Assembly: GCF_014640675.1 (NCBI RefSeq)
Contig: NZ_BMHK01000007.1
Span: 112,557-176,556, forward strand
Source: Novosphingobium endophyticum
Lineage (GTDB): Bacteria; Pseudomonadota; Alphaproteobacteria; Sphingomonadales; Sphingomonadaceae
Direction of reading: 5' to 3'
Length of the DNA: 64,000 nt
Every line of letters starts with the position of its first letter. The first letter of the stretch is position 1. The notes beneath the pieces were generated by a model. That model did not search any database. It was not told where the DNA came from and saw only the letters and a list, made by a program, of their open reading frames with translations. Below are positions 8,272-18,559 of this stretch, in pieces. The translations under genes and the position numbers were made by a program.

Positions 8272-11175
8272 TCATTCCTGTCTTTCTTCGGCTGCCCCTG
8301 CAGGAGCGACCTGGACTTCGATGGGCAGGCCCAGCTTGCCGAGCTGTGGTTCGACGATCTTGCGATCACCGACGATCACAAAAGTCAGGCCGGCCGGCCG
8401 CAGGTACCGTGTGGCTGCCGCCGCAATGGTATCTGCGTCGATCGCGCGGAACTTCGATGCCAGCGTCACGTAGTAGTCATCGGGGCGGCCGAGCTGTGCG
8501 TTCTTGCGGATTCCGGCCTGCACGGCGGCGTTGGTCTCGAATTGGTTGGGCAGTTCGCGGATAGTGCCTTCGGTCACGCGTTGCAGTTCTTCCGCCGTGA
8601 CCGGTTCCTTCGCGGGGAAGGCGCGCAACTGGGCGATGATCGCCGCGATCGCGTCGCCCGTCCGGTCGGCCTGGACGGGCGCGCGCAGCACGAAAGTGCG
8701 CGGGCCGACGGGCTGCGAGACCTGGCTGCCGACGCCATAGCTCCAGCCTTTCTCCTCGCGCAGGTCCTGGTTGAGGCGCGACAGGAAACCGCCGCCGAGC
8801 ACGTCGTCGGCAAGGTTCAGCGCTTCGGTGTCCGGCGTGCGGCCGGTGATCGGCAACACGCGGCCGGCCATGATGACCGATTGCGGCGAATTGGGCCGGT
8901 CGATCAGGACGATCCGGCCGTTTGCCGCCGGGATCGCCGTATCGAGCGGCTTGTCCGGGGCCGCGCCCGCAGGCGGGCGCCATGATCCGAAGGCGCGCTC
9001 CAGCAGCGGCTTGAGTGCGTCCATGGCGATGTCGCCGACCACCGTGATCCGGGCAAGATCGGGACGCAGCCACTTCGCGTGCGCCGCGCGCAGGTTCTCC
9101 GGCGTCAGCGCGGCGAGCGAGGCGGCGTTGCCGAGCCCGTCGGCCGGCTGCGCATAGGGATGGTTGCCGAAGAGGCTTGCGCCCAGCGCCCGCGCGGCCA
9201 GGTCATTGGGCGTGGCGAGGGTCTGTGCCAGCTCCGCCTGCGTCTTGGCCTTCAGCCGCGCCACCTCGTCGGGCGCGAAGGCCGGGTGCAGGACAATGTC
9301 CGCCATGAGGTCCAGCGAGGGCGCGAGATTGTCGGACAGGGCCGAAAGCGTCACGGTGCTTGTGTCGAGCGAACCGCTGATGTCGATCCGCGCGCCGAGC
9401 CGTTCCTGCGCTTCGGCGATCTCGGTGGCGTTGCGGGTCGTGGTGCCCTCGTCGAGCATGTCCAGCATCAGGCCCTGGGTGCCCGGCGTGTCGAGCGCGT
9501 CGGCTGCATAGCCGGCGTCGAAATCGAGCGCGAGCGTCAGCTTGGGGACGGCCGTGCGGCGCGCCAGAGCCACGGGGATGCCGTTTGACAGGGTGGCGTA
9601 CTCTATCGCAGGGAAGACGAGGTCTTTCACGGGCTGTACCGGCGGCGCGGCACGCTCGGGTGCAGGGGGCAGGGGCGGCGCCTTGGCGCGCGTGTCAGGC
9701 GGCGGGGCGGGGCTGTCCGCCTCGTCGCCCCATCCGCCCATGGTGTCGCCGCTGTCGGTGCGGGGGCCGGGCACGACGTTGAGGGCGTAGACCGGGCGCG
9801 ACAGCCACTTGCCCATTGCCTCCCTGACCTGAGCGGGAGTCAGCGCGGCCATGGCATCCAGATCCCGCTTGTACTGCGCCGGATCGTCCGAATAGACCTG
9901 TCCCTCGGCCAGCGTCGCCCCTTTGCCGTAGAACCCGCCGACGCGTTCGAGGCCGCCGATCTCGCTGGACAGCATGCTCACGACCGCGCGGCGCAGCTCG
10001 TCCTGGGTCGGGCCATCGCGCAGGTAGTCGGCGACCACCTTGTCGAAGGCGCCTTCCGCCACGACGCGCTCGACGCCGGGTTTCACGTCCATCGTCATCT
10101 GCAGGAAGCTGAGCTGCTCGAAAACCTGGTCATAGGCGGTGACGGAGACGGCAAGCTGCTTGCCGCGCACCAGCTCGTTGTCGAGCCGCGAGCTGGCGAG
10201 GCCGCCGAGAATATGCATGCCGACCTTGAGCGCGGGCGTGTCCGGATCATTGAGGCCGGGCGCGGTCCAGTTGCGCGTGAGGCGCAGGACGGGCACCTGA
10301 TCGGCAATGTCGCGGGTCACCGGCGCAGGCAGGGTGACCGGCCCGGCGGCCACTGGCTGAATTTCGGGGCCGCGCGGAATCTGGCCGAACCACTCCTCGA
10401 CTTTCGGTCGCGCGGTCGCCGCGTCGATGTCTCCCGAGAGCACGAGGACGACGTTATTCGGGCCATAGTGGTCGATGAACCACTTGCGCACGTCGACAAG
10501 CGTGGCGGCGTTGAGATCGGCCATCGAGCCGATCGGGGCATGACGATAGGGATGGCCCACCGGCAGCAGGCCTTCCGCCAGGGCATATTCGAACAGGCCG
10601 TAGGGTTGGTTGTCCCCCTGCCGCTTCTCGTTCTGGACAACGCCGCGTTGCTTGTCGAGCTTGTCCTGCGTCACCGCGGGCAGGAGGTAGCCCATGCGGT
10701 CGCTTTCCATGAACAGCGCCAGGTCGAGCGCGCCGGTGGGCACCGTCTCGACGTAGTTGGTGCGGTCGTACCATGTGGAGCCGTTGGTCGGCGTCGAGCC
10801 GGCGGCCGTCAGCGGCACGTCGAAATCGGGCACGTTCGCCGAACCGCCGAAGAACAGGTGTTCATAAAGGTGGGCGAAGCCCGTGCGGCCGCGCGGCTCG
10901 TTCTTGGAACCTACCTTGTAGTAGAGCGTGACCCCGACGATCGGCGCCTTGCTGTCGGTGTGGACGATCGTCGTCAGCCCGTTGGGCAGCACGAACTTAT
11001 CGTAAGGGATCTCGACCTTGGCGACGAGTTCCTGCGGCGTGGCCGACTGGACGCTCGCGGTATGCTCCGCCGGGGTCGGCGCGGCGGCCGGAGCCGTCGA
11101 TGCAGTTGTTGTGCAGGCGGAAAGGAGAAGGGCTGCGGCAAGCGCGGCGGCGCTCGTTAGGGGACGGATTCGCAT
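8272..11175 (-). CDS. M16 family zinc metalloprotease, two-domain lipoprotein
   Basis: A 967-residue protein with a lipoprotein signal (hydrophobic stretch then LLLSAC, Cys21). The first M16 domain has the inverted zinc motif HLYEH (residues 102-106) after VGSKNEPRGRTGFA. A Pro/Ala-rich linker near residues 490-520 leads to a second M16 domain (YATLSNGIPVALARRTAVPKL), which has no HxxEH, as is usual for the inactive half. PFSY-like GWSYGVGSQVS is present. It is probably a periplasmic or outer-membrane-anchored peptidase that degrades peptides. A paralogue with the same organisation lies at 42237-45149. Confidence 0.92.
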   Translation of the reverse strand: MRIRPLTSAAALAAALLLSACTTTASTAPAAAPTPAEHTASVQSATPQELVAKVEIPYDKFVLPNGLTTIVHTDSKAPIVGVTLYYKVGSKNEPRGRTGFAHLYEHLFFGGSANVPDFDVPLTAAGSTPTNGSTWYDRTNYVETVPTGALDLALFMESDRMGYLLPAVTQDKLDKQRGVVQNEKRQGDNQPYGLFEYALAEGLLPVGHPYRHAPIGSMADLNAATLVDVRKWFIDHYGPNNVVLVLSGDIDAATARPKVEEWFGQIPRGPEIQPVAAGPVTLPAPVTRDIADQVPVLRLTRNWTAPGLNDPDTPALKVGMHILGGLASSRLDNELVRGKQLAVSVTAYDQVFEQLSFLQMTMDVKPGVERVVAEGAFDKVVADYLRDGPTQDELRRAVVSMLSSEIGGLERVGGFYGKGATLAEGQVYSDDPAQYKRDLDAMAALTPAQVREAMGKWLSRPVYALNVVPGPRTDSGDTMGGWGDEADSPAPPPDTRAKAPPLPPAPERAAPPVQPVKDLVFPAIEYATLSNGIPVALARRTAVPKLTLALDFDAGYAADALDTPGTQGLMLDMLDEGTTTRNATEIAEAQERLGARIDISGSLDTSTVTLSALSDNLAPSLDLMADIVLHPAFAPDEVARLKAKTQAELAQTLATPNDLAARALGASLFGNHPYAQPADGLGNAASLAALTPENLRAAHAKWLRPDLARITVVGDIAMDALKPLLERAFGSWRPPAGAAPDKPLDTAIPAANGRIVLIDRPNSPQSVIMAGRVLPITGRTPDTEALNLADDVLGGGFLSRLNQDLREEKGWSYGVGSQVSQPVGPRTFVLRAPVQADRTGDAIAAIIAQLRAFPAKEPVTAEELQRVTEGTIRELPNQFETNAAVQAGIRKNAQLGRPDDYYVTLASKFRAIDADTIAAAATRYLRPAGLTFVIVGDRKIVEPQLGKLGLPIEVQVAPAGAAEERQE

Positions 11176-11235
11176 GGCGAAAGGTCTAGCACGCGCCGCG
11201 CCGCTGGCTAGCGCTTCTCTGGCAACGACGCGCGG

Positions 11236-11691
11236 TTAACCGCGCCGGAAGATCTGTCCGCTGTCGAACCGGGAAATGCGCCATTCGCCGTCGTCGTCCC
11301 GCCGGCATTCCATCTTCACGTCGGCAACCGCCAGCGGGTCGCAGTACTTGTCGAAAGGTCCTTCGCCCTGTGCCGCGAAGAACACCAGAAGATAACCGAC
11401 GCTGGCATGATCGGCATCGTCGAAACCGACGCGCAGGCTGGTAATGATGTGCCGCATGGTCATCAGACCGGCGCCCGCACGCATCGCTTCCGCACGGCCG
11501 TTGTAGAATGCGGAGACTGCCTCCAGCCCCTCGCGCCATTCGCCGCCGACGTTGTACTGCACGTCCTTGGTCAGGCAGTCGCGTTCACGCATGGACAGGC
11601 CGTTGTTGATGTCGAGCTCGTCGCCCCACTCGTAGATGACTTGCTTGATCGCCAGCACGTCCGCTGCCTGTTCGGGTGTGAATTTTGCCAC
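11236..11691 (-). CDS. SnoaL-like / NTF2-like domain protein
   Basis: A 151-residue protein starting MAKFTPEQAADVLAIKQVIYEWGDELD with a GTG start and AGGA ribosome-binding site. The pattern of an N-terminal helix pair, a central MTMRHIITSLRVGFDDADHASVGYLLVFF sheet and a final GEWRISRFDSGQIFRR strand fits the cone-shaped NTF2/SnoaL_4 fold. Members are small dehydratases, isomerases or ring-hydroxylation beta-like subunits. No catalytic residues can be assigned and the substrate is unknown. It stands alone between the M16 protease and the clpB upstream region. Confidence 0.7.
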   Translation of the reverse strand: MAKFTPEQAADVLAIKQVIYEWGDELDINNGLSMRERDCLTKDVQYNVGGEWREGLEAVSAFYNGRAEAMRAGAGLMTMRHIITSLRVGFDDADHASVGYLLVFFAAQGEGPFDKYCDPLAVADVKMECRRDDDGEWRISRFDSGQIFRRG

Positions 11692-12024
11692 GTGTCCTGC
11701 CTCTTCCCTTTTGGTGCGTTACGAGGCTCGAGGCTAGGCAAGCGCGGCGGCAACGCCAAGGTCAAATAGACAGAGCCGTCGATTAACGCCGGAGCGACGT
11801 TGCTGTCTCACGCCAAGGCACGAGCCCTGGGATCCTTCCGCGTCCTGGCCTGAGAATTTACGCGCAGGCGCCCCGCGCGAAAGATCGCAGGCATTGGCAA
11901 TCGCCGGGGGAGCCACCATCTTTGCCGGGAAGGCAAGTCGTCTGCGAAAACGCCGTCGGATATTGTGCGGGATCAATGTCCTGCGGCCTTCGAAGTGCTG
12001 CACGAGATAAACTTGCGCGAGGCT

Positions 12025-12052
12025 CTTGTGTTGCATATTTGCAACACTATAT
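12025..12052 (+). promoter_or_regulatory. clpB: Heat-shock-like promoter with palindromic spacer upstream of clpB
   Basis: In the 388-bp gap 11692-12079, CTTG (12025-12028) and CTATAT (12047-12052) are separated by 18 bp, close to the alphaproteobacterial sigma-32 pattern. The spacer is itself a perfect inverted repeat, TGTTGCA-TATT-TGCAACA (12029-12046). An AGGAGG ribosome-binding site follows at 12063-12068. The rest of the gap shows no convincing gene. Confidence 0.45.
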
Positions 12053-12079
12053 CTTCGAGGTCAGGAGGCATCCAAGATC

Positions 12080-14659
<2,580 letters not shown>

Positions 14660-14665
14660 ACGAGA

Positions 14666-14700
14666 AAGGGCGGGACCATCGCGGCCCCGCCCTTCCTTTT
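14666..14700 (+). terminator. Terminator between convergent clpB and TonB-dependent receptor gene
   Basis: AAGGGCGGG (14666-14674) pairs with CCCGCCCTT (14686-14694), followed by CCTTTT. It serves clpB and, being symmetrical, possibly also the convergent receptor gene. Confidence 0.7.
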
Positions 14701-14713
14701 CGTCCTTCTCGGC

Positions 14714-17695
14714 TTACTGTGCGCCGCCGAAGATATCAGCCAGACCGACCCGTGCTCCGACGAAGAAGAAGCGGCCGATGGCGCTAACGGGCGTGTTCAG
14801 CCCCGTCGCTGCGCCTCCGTAATTCAGCACCGCAAACGAAGGCTTCTGGTTGAAGAGGTTGTTCACGCCCCCGTAGAATTCGAACTGCTCGCTCGCTTCG
14901 TATCTGAAGCTGAGATCATGCGAGAAGCGGGCCTTGTACTTGAGGTATTCCGGCGCGACGACATCCGGGTTGTTCGCGATGGTCTGGCGGTCGAAGCGGT
15001 AGGTTTTCGAGGCGTAGTTGATCTGCCAGTCGAGGCTGAACGGCCCGCTCTCCCACATCAGGTCCGTGGTAACCTGAAACTTGGGCGCGCCGGGCACGTA
15101 GGCTTCGTTCACCGCTCCCGCGCCGGGGACCGGAATGAATTCCAGTTCGTGAAGATAGTTGCCGACCAGCCTTACACCGAAAGTGCCGGCACTGGCCGTC
15201 GGAAGCCGGTAGTTGACTGTGAAGTCGAGGCCGGAAGTCTTGAAGCTCGCGACATTGAACGGCTGCAGCATGAACCCCGTGATCAGTCCCGCATTCGCGC
15301 CGCCGTTCTGGCGGGCGACAAGAGGGCAGTACGGGTTGTTCAGGCTTGCCTGATCCACGCAAAGCGCCGCGAGTTCGCCGGGGCTGGCCGTGTTGATCGC
15401 ATCCTTGATGGTGATGTCATACCAGTCGGCGGTAACGACCAGACGCGGAACAAGGCCGGGTCGCAGGACAATGCCTGCGGTGATCGTCTTCGCGGTCTCT
15501 TCCCTGAGCGAAGGGTTGCTGCCGACAAGGCCGGGGGTTCTGCTGCTGCTCACCGTAGTAAAGTTCGCGGGATCGGCTACTCCCAGACCGCCGAGAAGTG
15601 CCTGGCAGTTTGCCGCACGAAATTGCGTGCCATTCTGCAGATTGGCCACGTGGCAGGGGTCATTTATCGGCAGCGCCGTCTGGGATGTCGATCCGAACAG
15701 TTCACGGATATTGGGAGCGCGGACGGCCTCGGAATAGGTGCCGCGCAAGGCCATGTCCCGCACCGGCGCCCAACTGCCGCCGATCTTCCACGCCGAGGTC
15801 GAGCCAATGGTGGAGTAGTCGGAATAGCGAAATGCGCCGTCGACATCGAGGCGATGGGCGAATGGCATGTCGGCCAGAAGCGGTAGCCTGACTTCCGTGA
15901 ATACTTCCCATACATCGAAATCACCGGCGAAATCGCCAAGGACAGTGGTGTAGGTAAGGCCCTGCTGCGCCAGGGGATCTGCGACGAAGCTGCTCTTTTC
16001 CTTGCGATATTCGCCGCCCAGGACGAAATCGATCGCGCCGCCGGGGAGTTCGAACGTGCCCTTGGTATTGCCGGTCAGAACGCCGCTGACGACATGCTGG
16101 GTGAGCTTCGACCGATTGGTGGTGTCGGCCTTGATCCAGTCGATCGCCTGCTGCGAGGCGACCCCTTCGCCGAAGATATTGAGCGGCACGCAGTCGCCGG
16201 ACGAAAACGTCGTCGGCGGAACCGGCGCGCGCGTGTAGACGGCCGGCTGGAACGGCATCCACGTCGGATCGAGGTTCGCGCGGCAGGTCACGCCGCCGTT
16301 GCCGTCGTCGACCGCATCGATCGCGGCGTAGAAACGGTCGGAAAGGATGTCGTTGACGTGACGGTTGGTGGTCTTCGTCCGGCCGAAGACATAGGACACG
16401 TCATAGGACAGGTTCGGCGAGAGGTCGCCCCTGGCGCCCAGCACGGTGCGAACCGTCTTGCGCTCGATGTCCTCGCCGCGTCGTCCAAGGTCGAAGTTGT
16501 CGCGATTGACGAGAACACCGCCGATGAACGGGTTGACGAAAGGCTGGACCGCATCGGGGATGAACGGGTTGTCCGCGGGGACGAAGAGGTAATAATCGAA
16601 GGTCGGCTGCCCCAGGGAGAAGGAGCGGGTGTTGGCGTATTTGCCCTCGGCATAGAGCGTGAAGGCGTCGCTGAAGTCGAAATGGGCCAGAGCGCTCACG
16701 ATATCGCGGTTGATCTCGGGCAGGAGGTCGTTGCCATAGTCCGAGACCAGCGTTCCGCTGCCGCCTTGCTGGTAGAACGGCGGGACGAACGCGCCGCGAT
16801 CGTAAGGCAGACCCTCGGCGCCGTAGAAATCGGGTATCTGATCGAAGTCGACATCGATGCCGCCCTCGCGCGAGGTATCGAAGTAGCGGACGTCGTCCAG
16901 CGGGATGTAATCGGGGATACCGTCGTTGTTGCCGCTGCCGAATTCCGTATCGGCGGGATTGAGATAGAAGCCGACCTGTTCGGCCCCGTCGTAGCGCTTG
17001 CGCCGGTGCTGGCTCAGGCGGTCTTCTTCGCTGTGTTCCCAGGCAATCGCGAGGTTGCCGCGTCCGTCCGCGAAATTGTGTCCTGCCGTGAGTGCAATGA
17101 GGCGCTGCCCGGCGTCTCCCTTTTCGGAGATGCCCGACTGAACGCGGGCGGTGACACCTTCGAAATCCTTTTTCTGGACGAAGTTCACGACGCCCGAGAC
17201 TCCGTCCGCGCCATAGATTGCCGAGGCGCCGCCGGTGAACACTTCTACCCGCTCGATCAGGTCGGTCGGAATGGTGTTGATGTCGACCGCCTGCAGTCCC
17301 TCTACCGCAGCAACGTGGCGCCGGCCGTCGATCAGGACGAGCGTGCGCTCGGCGCCGAGATTTCGCAGATCCAGCAGATTGAGTCCGGTCGTGCCGATCC
17401 CGGCGCGGCTCCCGCTGAGGTCGAAGGAACCGAGCGGGTCCTGCAGGGCCGGGATCGTCTGGAGATAGTCGGTCAGGTTGGTCGTGCCCGAGTTGACGAT
17501 ATCCTGGTTGGAGACGGCGACGACCGGGCTGGTCGTATCCAGTTCCGCGCGGGCAATGCGCGAGCCGGTGACGATGATGGCGCTGGCGTCTGCGGTTCCA
17601 TCGGTTTCCTGTGCCTGGGCGGAGACGGCGCCGCTCGCCAGAGCGGCGATGCACGCGGCACATCTCAACGCGGCACTTCTGTTTCTGGTTCGCAC
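14714..17695 (-). CDS. TonB-dependent outer-membrane receptor (993 aa)
   Basis: A GTG start preceded by GAGAGGG gives a signal peptide (ALASGAVSAQAQE). The plug domain follows, with SAIIVTGSRIARAELDTTSPV, NLGAERTLVLIDGRRHV, DLIERVEVFTGGASAIYGADGVSGVVNF, and then a 22-strand barrel. The C-terminus, PVSAIGRFFFVGARVGLADIFGGAQ, is barrel-like. Receptors of this OAR-like group import large or scarce ligands such as siderophores, glycans, vitamins or peptides using TonB/ExbBD. No adjacent enzyme suggests the ligand. A second, only distantly similar receptor is encoded at 18560-21514 on the same strand. Confidence 0.93.
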   Translation of the reverse strand: MRTRNRSAALRCAACIAALASGAVSAQAQETDGTADASAIIVTGSRIARAELDTTSPVVAVSNQDIVNSGTTNLTDYLQTIPALQDPLGSFDLSGSRAGIGTTGLNLLDLRNLGAERTLVLIDGRRHVAAVEGLQAVDINTIPTDLIERVEVFTGGASAIYGADGVSGVVNFVQKKDFEGVTARVQSGISEKGDAGQRLIALTAGHNFADGRGNLAIAWEHSEEDRLSQHRRKRYDGAEQVGFYLNPADTEFGSGNNDGIPDYIPLDDVRYFDTSREGGIDVDFDQIPDFYGAEGLPYDRGAFVPPFYQQGGSGTLVSDYGNDLLPEINRDIVSALAHFDFSDAFTLYAEGKYANTRSFSLGQPTFDYYLFVPADNPFIPDAVQPFVNPFIGGVLVNRDNFDLGRRGEDIERKTVRTVLGARGDLSPNLSYDVSYVFGRTKTTNRHVNDILSDRFYAAIDAVDDGNGGVTCRANLDPTWMPFQPAVYTRAPVPPTTFSSGDCVPLNIFGEGVASQQAIDWIKADTTNRSKLTQHVVSGVLTGNTKGTFELPGGAIDFVLGGEYRKEKSSFVADPLAQQGLTYTTVLGDFAGDFDVWEVFTEVRLPLLADMPFAHRLDVDGAFRYSDYSTIGSTSAWKIGGSWAPVRDMALRGTYSEAVRAPNIRELFGSTSQTALPINDPCHVANLQNGTQFRAANCQALLGGLGVADPANFTTVSSSRTPGLVGSNPSLREETAKTITAGIVLRPGLVPRLVVTADWYDITIKDAINTASPGELAALCVDQASLNNPYCPLVARQNGGANAGLITGFMLQPFNVASFKTSGLDFTVNYRLPTASAGTFGVRLVGNYLHELEFIPVPGAGAVNEAYVPGAPKFQVTTDLMWESGPFSLDWQINYASKTYRFDRQTIANNPDVVAPEYLKYKARFSHDLSFRYEASEQFEFYGGVNNLFNQKPSFAVLNYGGAATGLNTPVSAIGRFFFVGARVGLADIFGGAQ

Positions 17696-17726
17696 TAGGG
17701 GTGTCCCTCTCGTTGCCTTGTTATGT

Positions 17727-17752
17727 TCACCGGAGGCGATCGCTCCCGGTGA
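17727..17752 (-). promoter_or_regulatory. Leader hairpin upstream of the first TonB-dependent receptor, in the 17696-18021 gap
   Basis: TCACCGG (17727-17733) pairs with CCGGTGA (17746-17752), and the loop contains a further GCG/CGC pairing, giving a stable 26-nt hairpin about 30 nt before the receptor's GTG. It could be a 5'-UTR regulatory hairpin or an mRNA-stability element. Nothing else clear is seen in this 326-bp gap, and I do not recognise a known riboswitch. Confidence 0.3.
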
Positions 17753-18021
17753 CAGTCCTCGGCCGGCGGGCCGTAAATCCGCCGTCTTTCGCTTGGGGCT
17801 TTTATCGGCTCACGGTGAATTTTGTGTTGACGCTTGTGACCGGGAGACCACAACCTGGTGCCTTGACGCATCAACCGCGCGGCGGGCCACGCCTCACGCG
17901 AGGCGCGCTCAAACGGCCGCCGGAAAGGCGATCGCGGGCATGTTTGTATGTGCCGCCGACTTCGTCCTATGAAGTTGTTATCCCGATATTTCACCGGGAC
18001 AGCGACGATGGAGCGAGTTGC

Positions 18022-18471
18022 ATGGCAAGCAAGCATGTCTGGACTATGGGGATGGTGCTCGTGGCAATGCAGGCGGCGCCTGCCGCCGGGGCGGAGAATC
18101 TGAAAAAATGTCGGGAAATATCCGAACCGTCAGCCCGGCTTGCCTGTTACGACTCTCTTTCCTCCCCTGGGGAACCGGAAACGCCCGATAAGCGCATCGA
18201 ACGCCAGACCCGGCAGTTCGGCCTGAACGAGCAACAGAAAGCCCCGGAGGAGCGCAAGGAGGTTGAGCAGGTGAGCGCGAAGATCGCGTCGGTTCGCGGC
18301 GGACGTGTGACGCTTGATAATGGCATGATCTGGAAGGTCACCGACGGCAGCCGCATGATCGACTGGTTGCGGGAAGGGCAGATCGCCACGATCCGGCCGG
18401 GCCTGTTCAGCGGGTACCGCATGACGGTGGGCGGGGTTACGGGCAAGGCCGTGGTGGTCCGCACCCAATAG
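18022..18471 (+). CDS. Small secreted hypothetical protein with CRE...ARLACYD motif
   Basis: A 149-residue protein from the ATG at 18022, preceded by GGAGCGAG. The N-terminus MASKHVWTMGMVLVAMQAAPAAGA is a signal peptide. It is followed by NLKKCREISEPSARLACYDSL, a two-cysteine motif that recurs in many small periplasmic proteins, including TagO-like ones, and that probably forms a disulfide. The C-terminal half (SVRGGRVTLDNGMIWKVTDG...VGGVTGKAVVVRTQ) looks like a small beta domain. An exact function is not recognised. It is encoded convergently to the second receptor gene and separated from it by a symmetrical terminator. Confidence 0.7.
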   Translation: MASKHVWTMGMVLVAMQAAPAAGAENLKKCREISEPSARLACYDSLSSPGEPETPDKRIERQTRQFGLNEQQKAPEERKEVEQVSAKIASVRGGRVTLDNGMIWKVTDGSRMIDWLREGQIATIRPGLFSGYRMTVGGVTGKAVVVRTQ

Positions 18472-18505
18472 CGGGACGGCTTCGATATCGGGACGGCCAA
18501 ACGAA

Positions 18506-18531
18506 AAGGGCGGAGCCGCGGCTCCGCCCTT
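18506..18531. terminator. Bidirectional terminator
   Basis: AAGGGCGGAGCC (18506-18517) and GGCTCCGCCCTT (18520-18531) form a perfect 12-bp stem with a 2-nt spacer, lying between two convergent genes. A-rich and T-rich flanks on the two sides allow use in both directions. Confidence 0.75.
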
Positions 18532-18559
18532 CCCATTTGTGACTGCCTGAGAAGTTCGA

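Noticed and set aside
17696..17900. Cobalamin-type riboswitch before the first TonB receptor
   Set aside because: A hairpin exists, but the conserved B12-box sequence is not seen.
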